Assembly: GCA_964598765.1 (NCBI GenBank)
Contig: CAZRCZ010000019.1
Coordinates: 41,967 to 105,966, forward strand
Length of the DNA: 64,000 nt
From: CAZRCZ01 sp964598765
GTDB lineage: Bacteria > Sumerlaeota > Sumerlaeia > MVZB01 > JAJFLK01
Direction: 5' to 3'
Made by a program: the position numbers and the translations under genes. This document shows positions 25,677 through 36,100 of this stretch, piece by piece. Under the pieces are notes generated by a model, which did no database searches, was not told the origin of the DNA, and saw only the letters and a list, made by a program, of their open reading frames with translations. How positions within the stretch are numbered: the first letter of the stretch is position 1; every line of letters begins with the position of its first letter.

Positions 25677-27280
25677 ATGAGGTTCCCCCGCCCGTCACGT
25701 TTTCCCATGACGTTGCGCCGATTCTTTTTGCAAAATGCGCGAATTGCCACAGACCGGGCGAAATCGGTCCAATGTCGCTTCTGACCTACGAAGAAACGCG
25801 CCCGTGGGCCAAGGCGATTCGCAACGTGGTCGCCAATCGGGAGATGCCTCCGTGGCATGCCGATCCTCGCTATGGAAAATTCGCCAACGACATCAGTCTA
25901 ACGGAAGATCAAATCCAGACCCTCGTCCGGTGGGTGGACGGCGGCGCGATGATGGGAAGAGCCGAGGAAATTCCGCCGCTCCCCAAATTTCCGGACGGCG
26001 GCTGGGCGCTCGGTCCCCCCGATTACGTCTGCGAATTTGAGCCGTTTGAAATTCCGGCGACGGGGCCGGATGTTTTTCCGAATCTTTCCGTCCACATGAA
26101 TTTGCCGGAGGACACATGGATTCAAGCGCTTGAATTCAAGCCGGGCGCGCGTCGCGCGACGCATCATATCGTTTTCTTCCGAGGCGCGCCGACGATGGGA
26201 ACGGCGGGTTCCGCCGCCAAACCCACCGGCGAAAAGAAAAATGCGAAGGACGCCGCTTCCAACGCCATTCTCGCGCTCGTCACGACCGATCCCCTCGCCG
26301 GCTGGGGAAGCGGGTCGCCTCCCGTCGTCTGGCCCGAAGGGATGGGACATGAATTGAAAAAGAACGACACGCTGACGGTCAATATGCACTACCATCCCTA
26401 CGGAAAAGCCGAAACCGACCGGACGCGCATCGGCCTCTATTTCGGTAAGGGCAAAATCAAGAAGATCATCACGGGAGACGGAGCGTATGCGATGGACATT
26501 GACGTTCCTCCCGGAGAGGAGAATCAGGAAATTCACGCGGTGAGCAAGATCGCGCAGGATTCCTACGTCATTTCCTATCTTCCCCACATGCACCAGCGGG
26601 GAAAGGACATGATTCTCACGGCGATTTATCCCGACGGCAATCGGGAAATTCTCATCAGCGTTCCGAGGTTTCACTTCAACTGGATGTGGAGCTACTACTT
26701 GGCCGAACCCAAATTTCTTCCCAAGGGAACGGTGATTGACGTCGTCGCGCATCACGACAACTCGTCGAAAAATCCGCGTAATTCCGATCCCTCCAAGAGG
26801 GTCCGTTACGGCGAAGAGAGTAGCGACGAGATGATGATCGGCGGATTTTCGACCGTTCCGGCGCAAGGGGTCCGTCCTCCGCTTCCCAATCCCTACGCGC
26901 TGATCGCCGATTTTCTTGAGCAGGAAAAGGGACGCGAAAATCTCTACAAGATCATGTTCAATTTCGGAGGCTTGAAAGTTCCAAGCGTCATTGAACTCTC
27001 GCGCGGCGGCAAGGGAACGTGGTATTCTCCGCAAGGGAGTCAGGTGATTCATTATCTTTCGGAGGAAGTCCGCTGGGAGGGAAACAATTTTCGCTTCGAT
27101 CTGAAAATCGGCGCAATCGGCGCGTTTCGATTTTCGGGCGAACTGGCGGAGGACGGTTCGATCAAGGGGAGCATGACGACCGACAACGTCTTGGGTCCCG
27201 GCGGCTCGCGCGACCCGCTGATGGTGGAATTTGAAGGCAAACGGGTCGGACCGGCCCTCCAAACCGCCGAGGCGAAATGA
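25508..27280 (+). CDS. Heme c-copper monooxygenase-like fusion protein, paralogue 2
   Basis: 590 residues. The signal core VLRLSLFLLTLPFAFRLPPF ends at ALA/D; it is encoded by an inverted repeat arm. CANCH (77-81) and MPPWHADP give the heme c site. Copper-ligand pattern: THHIVFF, NMHYHPYG, LPHMHQRGKD and SSDEMM. Compared with paralogue 1 it has an extra C-terminal domain of about 150 residues (FGGLKVPSVIELSRGGKGTW onward) shared with paralogues 3 and 4. Predicted periplasmic. AGAAGG precedes the ATG at 25508. Its stop overlaps the start of paralogue 3 (ATGA), so the two are translationally coupled and may form a heteromer. Confidence 0.78.
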   Translation: MKASGERRKTKWKMKMIFLPPRHQAAKKPSRGIVLRLSLFLLTLPFAFRLPPFALADEVPPPVTFSHDVAPILFAKCANCHRPGEIGPMSLLTYEETRPWAKAIRNVVANREMPPWHADPRYGKFANDISLTEDQIQTLVRWVDGGAMMGRAEEIPPLPKFPDGGWALGPPDYVCEFEPFEIPATGPDVFPNLSVHMNLPEDTWIQALEFKPGARRATHHIVFFRGAPTMGTAGSAAKPTGEKKNAKDAASNAILALVTTDPLAGWGSGSPPVVWPEGMGHELKKNDTLTVNMHYHPYGKAETDRTRIGLYFGKGKIKKIITGDGAYAMDIDVPPGEENQEIHAVSKIAQDSYVISYLPHMHQRGKDMILTAIYPDGNREILISVPRFHFNWMWSYYLAEPKFLPKGTVIDVVAHHDNSSKNPRNSDPSKRVRYGEESSDEMMIGGFSTVPAQGVRPPLPNPYALIADFLEQEKGRENLYKIMFNFGGLKVPSVIELSRGGKGTWYSPQGSQVIHYLSEEVRWEGNNFRFDLKIGAIGAFRFSGELAEDGSIKGSMTTDNVLGPGGSRDPLMVEFEGKRVGPALQTAEAK

Positions 27281-28908
27281 GGGGGAAAATTTCGCGGGTC
27301 ATGAGAAGAATTTCATTTTGGCTTGCGACCGTTTTGTGCCTTCTCGTTCATCCCGCAATGGGGGACGACACAAGCGCGAGCGCGACTCCCACCTTTGCCC
27401 GCGAGATCGCGCCGATCTTTTACGAGAAATGCGCGACGTGTCATCGTCCGGGTCAAATCGGTCCGATGCCGTTGCTCACGCACGACGACGCGCGTCCTTG
27501 GGCCAAGGCGATCCGCAAGGTCGTCGTCAATCGGGAAATGCCTCCGTGGCACGCCGATCCGGCGATAGGGCATTGGTCGAATGACATGAGCCTCGCTCCG
27601 GCGCAGATTGCCTCGATCGCGCGTTGGGTGGACGCGGGCGCGCCTGCCGGAGACCTCACCAAAGTTCCTCCTCCCCCCAATTTCACCGACAGCTGGCAAT
27701 TCGGCAAACCGGACGTCGAATTTGATCTGCCGGAAACCAAAGTTCCCTCCGGCGGTCCCGACATTTTGCTGGATCACGTCGTCAAAGTGGAAATCCCCGA
27801 AGGGGGTTGGCTGAGCGGCGTGGAATTTTTGCCCGGAGACCGCAGAGTCGTTCACCACATCACCGGCTATGTCGGCAACGCCTCGATGAATGGTCCGGCA
27901 GGGGAATCGGCGGCGTTCTCCCCTGCGGTTTCGGTCTTCGTGATTTGGGCCGGAGGAGCCGCGCCGTTGGCTTATCCGCAGGGAGTCGGCCACAAACTCA
28001 ACCGGGTTCAGACCTTTACGTTCAATATGCACTATCATCCATTCGCGGGTGTCGAAGTGACCGACCGCACGAGGGTCGGATTGCATTTGGGAAAGGGGGA
28101 AATTCAAAAAGTCTGCAAAAACGTCTCTGCGGCGGATCAATGTTTGCTCATTCCGCCCGGCGCGCCGAATTACGAGGCGCGCGCGTTTTATCAGTTCGCG
28201 GAGGACTCGCAAATTGTCTCCCTCTTTCCGCACATGCATTGGCGGGGCAAGGACATGACCTATGATTTGGTGTTGCCCGATGGAACGCGCCAAAAAATTT
28301 TGAACGTTCCGCATTATCGCTTCGACTGGCAACGGGTCTATTACCCGACCGAGCCGATCTCTGCGCCCAAAGGAAGCCGCGTTGAAATGGTCGCGCATTT
28401 CGACAATTCGGCGGGGAATTCGGCCAATCCCGATTCCAAGGCGTGGGTCCGGACCGGCGAACAGACGACCGACGAAATGGGTATCGGTTTTTTCGATTTC
28501 GTCTCGGCCAAGGGGGTCGAGCCGACGCCGATCAAGCCGAAGGAGTATCTGGCCGAGGTTCTCCGGCGCCATCCACGCGAGGAGGGCTACGTACTCAATT
28601 TCGCCGGCGGCGCGCTTCCGGCGGGGGCCGCGCTTTGGCTTCCACGCAAGGAAAAATCGGGCATTTTGTATCTCAATCCCGGGTTCAATTTGTTCGCGAT
28701 GGACCTGCGCGATTTGGCGTGGAATGGAGACGAATTCGCTTGTTCTCTCGCGGTCGGCGAGGGGATCGCCGGATCGGGGCGCGTTTCCTCGGACGGCTCA
28801 GTCGCGGTGGATTTCGCGTTTCCCGAGGCGACGCTTAAGGACCCGAAAAGCGCTTTCGCCGTCCGGCTGATGTCGCATTTGACGGGTAATCATCCGGGCG
28901 CAAATTAG
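27277..28908 (+). CDS. Heme c-copper monooxygenase-like fusion protein, paralogue 3
   Basis: 543 residues, ATG overlapping the stop of paralogue 2 by four bases (another ATG at 27301 is possible). Signal FWLATVLCLLVHPAMG. CATCH (52-56) and MPPWHADP for heme c. VVHHITGY, NMHYHPF, FPHMHWRGKD and TTDEMGIGF give the full copper-ligand pattern. The C-terminal domain begins near VLNFAGGALPAGAALWLPRK, as in paralogues 2 and 4. Probable periplasmic redox enzyme; substrate unknown. The following gap to the hydrogenase gene is 395 bp. Confidence 0.78.
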   Translation: MRGKISRVMRRISFWLATVLCLLVHPAMGDDTSASATPTFAREIAPIFYEKCATCHRPGQIGPMPLLTHDDARPWAKAIRKVVVNREMPPWHADPAIGHWSNDMSLAPAQIASIARWVDAGAPAGDLTKVPPPPNFTDSWQFGKPDVEFDLPETKVPSGGPDILLDHVVKVEIPEGGWLSGVEFLPGDRRVVHHITGYVGNASMNGPAGESAAFSPAVSVFVIWAGGAAPLAYPQGVGHKLNRVQTFTFNMHYHPFAGVEVTDRTRVGLHLGKGEIQKVCKNVSAADQCLLIPPGAPNYEARAFYQFAEDSQIVSLFPHMHWRGKDMTYDLVLPDGTRQKILNVPHYRFDWQRVYYPTEPISAPKGSRVEMVAHFDNSAGNSANPDSKAWVRTGEQTTDEMGIGFFDFVSAKGVEPTPIKPKEYLAEVLRRHPREEGYVLNFAGGALPAGAALWLPRKEKSGILYLNPGFNLFAMDLRDLAWNGDEFACSLAVGEGIAGSGRVSSDGSVAVDFAFPEATLKDPKSAFAVRLMSHLTGNHPGAN

Positions 28909-29144
28909 GGGCGCATTTCCCAATCGCCATGATGATAGGCCAACTCAAGGCTCGGCAGGTCGGATTCCCCTCGGGAAGTCCAGAACCGTTCCGGATGTTT
29001 GAAACGCTCCTGCAACTTGGGCGGAAGGAGATTCCATCCGCGAACTCCGCCACTCGGCGTGAGAATTTCTTCGTGCTTTAGACGCGGAAGAGTGCGGAAT
29101 TGACGGATCAGGAATATTTGAGAGGCAGGCGGGCGAACGCCCAC
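28905..29144 (-). CDS. Small hypothetical ORF in the gap before the hydrogenase gene (doubtful)
   Basis: 79 codons from GTG 29144, in a 395-bp gap otherwise without genes. The C-terminal part GGVRGWNLLPPKLQERFKHP to LAYHHGDWEMRP has a protein-like composition, but I do not recognise it. The N-terminal MGVRPPAS is encoded by a near-palindromic repeat at 29127-29146. The stop overlaps the end of paralogue 3 by four bases. It may be the decayed tail of a longer gene. The plus strand shows no remnant of a hydrogenase small subunit here. Confidence 0.3.
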   Translation of the reverse strand: MGVRPPASQIFLIRQFRTLPRLKHEEILTPSGGVRGWNLLPPKLQERFKHPERFWTSRGESDLPSLELAYHHGDWEMRP

Positions 29145-29146
29145 CT
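29127..29146. repeat. 20-bp near-palindrome
   Basis: AGGCGGGCG, AA, CGCCCACCT: paired arms with one mismatch. It is of the same general kind as the other short palindromes in this window and lies about 160 bp upstream of the hydrogenase gene. Confidence 0.5.
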
Positions 29147-29303
29147 AGGCGACAACCTCTGAATTTCCCTTAAAATGGTTTTGAAAATGTGCAAATGCGA
29201 GATATTGCCTCGGAATGTTTGAAACGGCGGGAAGGGTATGGAATGATTCAGACTGATTTTCTTCTTTCCGGATCGCCGGAAAAAAGCGAAGCCACTTTCG
29301 CCC

Positions 29304-30614
29304 GTGCATGAGACCCAAGGCACCCACACGATTCGGATTAACGAGCTGACGCGCGTCGAGGGGCAGGGCGCGCTTTACGTGAAGGTCGAGGAAGGTCGGG
29401 TTGTCCGGACGCTCTTCAAGATTTTCGAGCCGCCCCGTTTTTTCGAGGCGTTTCTTCAGGGCCGGGACTGCGCGGAGGTTCCCGACATCACCGCGCGGAT
29501 TTGCGGCATCTGCCCGGTCGCCTACCAGATGTCCTCCTGCCACGCTCTGGAGTCCATCTTCGACGCCTTGCCGCCGACGGGAAGCGCGATCCGCGCGTTG
29601 CGCCGTCTTTTTTATTGCGGTGAATGGATCGAAAGCCACGCGCTTCATGTTTTCTTTCTTCATCTTCCCGATTTCATGGGGCGGCCCGATTCGATCGAAA
29701 TCGCGCGGACCCATCCGGAGTTGATCGAGCGAGGCATCCGCATCCGCAAGGCCGGGAACACGCTCATCAGCGTCCTCGGCGGACGCGCGATGCACCCGGT
29801 CGGCGCGAAGGTCGGGGGATGGCATCGCGCTCCGCGCCGTCAGGAATTGGACGCCCTCCTCCCGCTTCTTCGCGCGGGACTCGACAACGCGATTCAAAGC
29901 GCGAAGTGGATGAAGGAGCATCTTGAGGTTCCTCAATTCGAGCAGGATTACGAGTTCATCGCGTTGCGCCATCCCGAGGAGTATCCGATGAACGAGGGAA
30001 GAATCGCCTCGACGGCGGGTTGGGATTGCGGCAACGGCGACTGGGATTCGTCGTTTGAGGAAAGGCAGGTCGAACATTCCAACGCCTATCAATCGGTCGT
30101 GAAGGGAACGGGCAACGTCTATTTCGCAGGACCGCTGGCGCGATTCAACTTGAACCATGAACGTCTTTCCCCCTCGGCGCGGAACCTCGCCGACGCGCTT
30201 GCGCTTCGTCCGCCCATCCGCAATCCCTACGCCGGAATGTTCGTCCGATTGGTGGAAATCGCGCATTGTTTCGAGGAGGCGGCTTCGATCATCGAAAAAT
30301 ACGAGCGTCCGCAATCGCCCGCCGTTCCTCTGCGAATCCGCGAGGGGAAAGGCTCTTGGACGACGGAGGCTCCGCGCGGAATTTTGCACCACCGCTATAG
30401 GGTCAACGCCGACGGGACCGTCGCCCTCGCGCGGATCATCCCGCCGACCTCGCAAAATCAGGGGAGAATCGAGCGCGATCTGACGGCGCTCGTTCAATCG
30501 CGCCTTGATCTCGGGGACCACGATCTTTCCCACGCGTGCGAATTCATGATCCGCAATTACGATCCGTGCATCTCTTGCGCGACTCATTTTCTCAGTTTCC
30601 GAATTGACCGATGA
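29304..30614 (+). CDS. [NiFe]-hydrogenase large subunit, group 3-type (NAD(P)-linked)
   Basis: 436 residues from GTG 29304 (an ATG one base into the next codon is out of frame). It binds the NiFe(CN)2CO centre: RICGIC near residue 65 supplies the first Cys pair (67, 70) and YDPCISCATH near the end the second pair (422, 425). After His428 only FLSFRIDR remains, the peptide that a maturation protease would remove. The sequence style (LTRVEGQGALYVKVEEG, LGGRAMHPVGAKVGGW) fits cytoplasmic group 3 (3b/3c) enzymes. The small subunit and diaphorase subunits expected upstream are absent. It overlaps hypF by four bases. Confidence 0.9.
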   Translation: MHETQGTHTIRINELTRVEGQGALYVKVEEGRVVRTLFKIFEPPRFFEAFLQGRDCAEVPDITARICGICPVAYQMSSCHALESIFDALPPTGSAIRALRRLFYCGEWIESHALHVFFLHLPDFMGRPDSIEIARTHPELIERGIRIRKAGNTLISVLGGRAMHPVGAKVGGWHRAPRRQELDALLPLLRAGLDNAIQSAKWMKEHLEVPQFEQDYEFIALRHPEEYPMNEGRIASTAGWDCGNGDWDSSFEERQVEHSNAYQSVVKGTGNVYFAGPLARFNLNHERLSPSARNLADALALRPPIRNPYAGMFVRLVEIAHCFEEAASIIEKYERPQSPAVPLRIREGKGSWTTEAPRGILHHRYRVNADGTVALARIIPPTSQNQGRIERDLTALVQSRLDLGDHDLSHACEFMIRNYDPCISCATHFLSFRIDR

Positions 30615-32980
30615 GCGAAGCCGTCGCGAATCATCCCGCTGGAATCCGACTTCGCGCGCGGATCGAAATTACCGGGCGCGTCCAAGGCGTTGGATTCCGT
30701 CCTTTCGTCGCGCGGCTGGCGGGCGATCACGGGTTGGGAGGATGGGCGAGAAACCACTCCGGCGGGGTCAGCGTCGAAGCCGAGGGAGACGCCGCGTCGC
30801 TCAAGGCTTTCATGCGCGACCTGAAAATCGGAACGCCGATTTCCGCTTCAACCCGATGCGAGCGCCGCTGGATTGAACCGCGCGGCGAGACCGAATTTCG
30901 GATTCTGGCGAGCGAAAACGGCGGCGGCGCGGGAGTTTTCATTCCTCCCGACGTCGCGATTTGCGGCGAGTGTTTGCGCGAGATGAATAAGCCGGCCAAC
31001 CGCCGCCACGGTTACCCGTTCATCAATTGCGCGCATTGCGGACCGCGCCTGAGCATCATCACGGAGTTGCCCTACGACCGCGCGCGAACGACGATGGCGC
31101 GCTTTGAAATGTGCTCCGATTGCGCAACCGAATATGAATCGCGCGACGACCGCCGGTTTCACGCAGAACCAATTGCCTGCCCGAAATGCGGCCCGGCTTT
31201 GGAGTGGCGGCACGGCGACGATTCGGTAAGCGGCGAAGAGGCATTGAGCCGCGCGGTGACCGCGCTTAGAGAGGAAGGGATCGTCGCGGTCAAGGGGATC
31301 GGCGGATTTCATGTGTTGGCCGACGCCGGATCGGAACGCGCCGCCGCCCGGTTGCGCCAAATCAAACGCCGCGACGCCAAGCCCCTCGCCCTCATGTATC
31401 CGAACATCGAGTGCCTCCTGCGGGACGCCCGACCCGATGAGACGGAGCGTTCGGTCTTGCTTTCGCCCGAAGCGCCGATTGTTCTGGTCGAAAAAATTCC
31501 GGGACCGGCCCTCGCGCCGAGCGTTGCGCCGAACCATCCGTTGATCGGCGCGATGATCGCCCATTCGCCGCTTCATCATCTTCTCCTGCGCGAAGTGGAA
31601 GGCCCGCTGATCGCTACGAGCGCGAATTTCGGCGAGGAACCGATGGTCATTGACAACGATGTCGCATGGCGGAGGTTCGGCGCAAACCTCGATGGCGTTC
31701 TCATGCACGACCGCGACATTTTGCGTCGGGTGGATGATTCCGTTGTCCGCGTGATCGGCGGTCGTCCTTGCCCGTTGCGCGTGGGTCGCGGTCTCGCTCC
31801 GGTAAGCGTGGAAATTCCGGCGCATCTGAATTTTCCGGACGAGCGTTGCGTCCTTGCCTTGGGCGGACACGAAAAGTCGAGTCTCGCGCTGGCCCATTCC
31901 GGCGCGATTCATCTGGACCGCCATTTGGGAGATCTGGACACGCCCGCCACCCGTGATGCCTTTCTCGAAGCCGTGGAGGATCTTCTTAGGCTCCACGATT
32001 GTCGTCCCGATCTGATCGTCTGCGACCGGCATCCGGATTATTTTTCAACTCAGGCGGGGGAAGAATTACATCGGAAATTCGGGTGCGAATTAATGCGAGT
32101 TCAGCACCACGCCGCGCATCTCTATTCCGCGCTTCTCGAATCGGAGGACTTCGCGGGCGGCGCGTCCGGGCCGCCGTCAGAGATGGAAAATTCCACGGCG
32201 GGGATTTGCTGGGACGGAACGGGATTGGGAACCGACCGAACCATCTGGGGCGCGGAATGGCTCGTTCCACGTTTGGAATCCCGCGAGGGATTTCGGCGGA
32301 TCGCTTCCATTCGACCTTTCCCTTTGCCCGGCGGCGAGATAATCGCGCAGGAACCTTGGCGCGCGGCTCTGGCATTGGCGAGCGAGGCGGGCGTTCAACT
32401 GGAAGGCCGTTCGCTCAATGCCGACCGAAGAGGATTTGTCCCCGATTCATCGGTGATTAGAGGTCTCGGCAAACTTTTGTCATCGGGACGGATCACGCTC
32501 CGTGCCTCAAGCATGGGACGACTGTTCGACGGCGTTGCTTCCATGCTGGGTCTGCGTCACCGAGCGCAATACTCCGCGCAGGCCGCGATGGAATTGGAAT
32601 TCGCCGCCACGGGCGAGGATCCGCGCCGCAGTTATGAGTGGCCGTTGACGAAAGTTGGCGACCGGTGGGAGGCGGATTGGCGTCCTACGATCCGTGAAAT
32701 CGCGCGCGATCTGAAACGGGGCGTGGACATTTCGCTCATCGCCGCGGCGTTCCACGCTTCGCTTGCGGATTTATGTCGGGAAATCGCTCGCCGCGAAGGA
32801 TTGAGTCGTGTTCTCCTCACGGGAGGATGCTTTCAAAACAAGTTGCTCGCTGAATCCGTCATCCGCGTGCTGAACGGCGACGGCGTGTCCGTTCAAACGC
32901 ACACGCGCGTTCCGCCCAACGACGGCGGCTTGTCGGCGGGGCAAGCCTGCTTCGGTTTTCTCCATTCCCCAACGCGCTGA
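30611..32980 (+). CDS. hypF: Hydrogenase maturation carbamoyltransferase HypF
   Basis: 789 residues. It converts carbamoyl phosphate and ATP to a carbamoyl group that HypE turns into the cyanide ligands of the NiFe site. Domain order: acylphosphatase-like (GRVQGVGFRPFVARLAG, about 12-100), two Zn-finger pairs (CGEC...CAHC, CSDC...CPKC, about 116-200), YrdC/Sua5-like (VKGIGGFHVLADAG..KRRDAKPLALMYP, about 215-400), and a Kae1-like C-terminal domain with VQHHAAHLYSALL and LTGGCFQN. All expected parts are complete. It is translationally coupled to the hydrogenase large subunit (ATGA). No other hyp gene lies in the window. Confidence 0.96.
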   Translation: MSEAVANHPAGIRLRARIEITGRVQGVGFRPFVARLAGDHGLGGWARNHSGGVSVEAEGDAASLKAFMRDLKIGTPISASTRCERRWIEPRGETEFRILASENGGGAGVFIPPDVAICGECLREMNKPANRRHGYPFINCAHCGPRLSIITELPYDRARTTMARFEMCSDCATEYESRDDRRFHAEPIACPKCGPALEWRHGDDSVSGEEALSRAVTALREEGIVAVKGIGGFHVLADAGSERAAARLRQIKRRDAKPLALMYPNIECLLRDARPDETERSVLLSPEAPIVLVEKIPGPALAPSVAPNHPLIGAMIAHSPLHHLLLREVEGPLIATSANFGEEPMVIDNDVAWRRFGANLDGVLMHDRDILRRVDDSVVRVIGGRPCPLRVGRGLAPVSVEIPAHLNFPDERCVLALGGHEKSSLALAHSGAIHLDRHLGDLDTPATRDAFLEAVEDLLRLHDCRPDLIVCDRHPDYFSTQAGEELHRKFGCELMRVQHHAAHLYSALLESEDFAGGASGPPSEMENSTAGICWDGTGLGTDRTIWGAEWLVPRLESREGFRRIASIRPFPLPGGEIIAQEPWRAALALASEAGVQLEGRSLNADRRGFVPDSSVIRGLGKLLSSGRITLRASSMGRLFDGVASMLGLRHRAQYSAQAAMELEFAATGEDPRRSYEWPLTKVGDRWEADWRPTIREIARDLKRGVDISLIAAAFHASLADLCREIARREGLSRVLLTGGCFQNKLLAESVIRVLNGDGVSVQTHTRVPPNDGGLSAGQACFGFLHSPTR

Positions 32981-33175
32981 GGGACCTGTTTCAGAAATGG
33001 TCCAAGACACATACTCTGCATATCTGGCCGAAAGATTCGGATTGCTTGGCCCCCACCCCTCGCTTAAAATTCTTAAAAAGGTCGGTTTCATTGTTCGCCG
33101 GTCTTGCATGGATGAGCGCGCGTCCGAAAGATGCATTCGGAAAACTGCTGAGAGGATAAGCAAGTTAAGGTCTGG

Positions 33176-36100
33176 ATGATGACACTATCGGAAACCTCAC
33201 GTTTCCAAAGCAAGTCGCGTGACAAAACAAGATCGCGGAGGGCGAACGCGTCTTCCATGGCATATGCTACTTACATATTTGCCGTGATTTTAATGTTGCA
33301 ATCCGCCACGTTTGCCGCGCCCGACGATGAGGGAATTCGTTTCTTCGAGACCCGCATTCGGCCTTTGCTTGACGAGAATTGCTACGGGTGCCACAGCCGC
33401 GCATCGGGAAAGAGCAAGGGAGGTTTGCGCCTCGACGATCGCGAGGCGATTCTGCGCGGCGGCGATTTGGGTCCCGCGGTCGTTCCCGGAAATCCCGACG
33501 CCAGTTTGATGATTCGCGCCGTTCGTTACGCGGACACGAATCTGCAAATGCCCCCGAAGGGGAAACTGAGCGACCAACAAATCGGCGATCTCGCGCGTTG
33601 GATTGCGATGGGCGCGCCCGATGCTCTCAGTCAAAATCCGTCCGCCCCGACTCAAACCGACGCTTCCAAAACTTCTCCGACGATTTCGACTCGTTGGGCG
33701 TTTCAACCGCCGGTCAAATCCGCAGTTCCGTCCGTTAAAAATGAATCTTGGGCGCGGACGCCCGTGGATCGTTTCATCCTCGCGCGCTTGGAAGCCGAAG
33801 GTTTCGCGCCGGCAAGACCCGCCGACAAACGAACGCTGATCCGAAGGGCGACATTCGACCTAACCGGTCTGCCGCCGACGCCGGAAGAAATCGAGGCGTT
33901 CCTCGCCGATAATTCTCCCGACGCATTTGCCCGCGTTGTGGATCGTCTATTGGCTTCGCCGAAATATGGCGAACGCTGGGGACGTCATTGGCTCGACGTC
34001 GTCCGCTATACCGATTCGTTCGATTCGCGCGGTAGCATGGACACCGATCCGGTCGAAATTTTCCGCTACCGCGATTGGGTCGTGCAATCCTTCAACCGTG
34101 ATCTTCCCTACGATCAATTCATTCGAATGCAAATCGCCGGAGACGTTTACGCCGCCGAGCCGGGCAAGTTCGATCCGGATGGAATCATTGCGACCGGAAT
34201 GCTCGCCATCGGCAATTGGCCGCAGGGAGACGCCGACAAGGAAAAAATGGTCACCGACATCGTGGACGACCAGATTGATGTCGTCACTCGGGGGATCATG
34301 GGCGTCACGCTGGCCTGCGCCCGATGCCACGACCACAAATTCGATCCCTTCACCCAGCGCGATTATTACGGCATGGCCGGAATGTTTTTCAGTAGCACGA
34401 TTCTCCCCGGTCCCGGTAAAAAGACCGAAGGCTCGCCGATCTTGCATCTCGCGCTTATCTCAAAGGAAGAGGAAGAAGCGCGGAAGTTGCGCGAGGAACG
34501 GCTCAAAAGGCTGGACGATTCTCTTGGTCGGGCGCGGCGTGAAAAAGGATCGGTATTGGCGCGCGCAAAGCTGGACGGAATTGAGCCATTCGCCTTGGCC
34601 GCGCGCGACGGATATCTAAAAACTCTCACCGGAAATGAAAAAGAATTTGAAGCGATTGCGACGGAACGTCGCATCGAACCGGCCGTCCTTCGGCGTTGGA
34701 TGCGTTATCTTGGCTATCAGGATCCTCGCCTGCTCGCGCGTCCCGTTAAAAACATTGCCGGGCTAAACGGCGTGAAAGGTCTCGCGGGAGAAAAAGATTC
34801 CCCTTCGTTGACGGTCAACACGCGCAACGAGGAAGTCAGCTATGTCACGATCAAACAACCCGCGCGCTCGGTGACGGTTCATCCCTCTCCCTCGGCGGGC
34901 GTTGCTGTCCAATGGCGGAGTCCGGTCCCGGGACGGTTCTCCATTCGTTGGCGCGCCGCCGACGCCGACCCCAACTGCGGCGACGGTGTCTTGTGGAGCG
35001 TGACCGCGATTCGCGGGGAAACATCCGAAAAACTTGCCGAAGGAAAAATTCCGAACGGAGGAAAATACGAATCCGAAAAGCCTCTCGATAGGGATGTTCA
35101 ATCGAATGATCTCATCCGCTTTGAAATCCTTCCCGGCGGCGATTACTCGTGCGACACGACGACGATCAATCTCCGGCTTGAGCAAGCCGACGGCGAGAAA
35201 CGAATCTGGGATTTGACCGAAACGATCCTCGCCGATTCCGCCGATGCCGAAGTCGCCAATCCCCACGCCGATTCGTTCGGCAACGCCGACGTTTGGCGCA
35301 TTCTCGACATGGGACACGACCCAAAGACGCGAGGCTCGTCTCCTTCGTTTTTCCGCGAGGAATGGGAAAAACGCGCGGGGCGACTTGCGCTTCAAAGCGA
35401 AATCGCGTCCGCCGGAGAATCCTTGGTCCCCCTCGCGTTGAAAGAACTGCTTAACGATCTTCACTCGGCGGTGAACGCTCCCATAAAAGATGAATCGCCG
35501 ATGGCCAAACTCGGGCGGGAGATTCTCTCGCCCGCGAGTCCGCTTTATTCCGAACCCGCGCCGGCCGATTTTCCGCCGCTCCAACGCACGGCCATGTCCG
35601 CGTGGCAAGCCTCGCTGGATCAACTTCGCGCCAACGAACCCAAGCCGATTCAAAAAGCGGTCGGCATCCGCGAAGGGGGTGTCCCGGGTACGCCCTACGA
35701 AGGATTTCACGACGTCAAAATTCACAAGCGCGGAAGCTACGCCAACCTCGGCGATGAAGTTCCGCGCCACTTGCCCGAAGTTCTCGCCCGCGATGGTCAA
35801 CCCACGATCCGCGCCGGAAGCGGTCGGCGCGAGTTGGCCGAATGGGTCGCCAATCCCAAAAATCCGCTCACCGCGCGCGTGTATGTCAATCGCGTCTGGC
35901 AACATCATTTCGGCGAAGGGATCGTGCGCACCCCCGGCAATTTCGGGAAATTAGGCGAGCCGCCGACCCATCCCGAACTTCTCAATTGGCTCGCCGCGCA
36001 ATTTATCGAATCCGGCTGGTCTATCAAGCAACTCCATCGCACGATCATGCTCTCCAACGCCTATCAGCAATCGTGCGTCGGCGAAGGAGCTTCGGGGGAA

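Noticed and set aside
32997..33179. 60-codon frame between hypF and the PSCyt1 gene
   Set aside because: AT-richer gap, no ribosome site, no recognisable motif; probably promoter space of the next gene.
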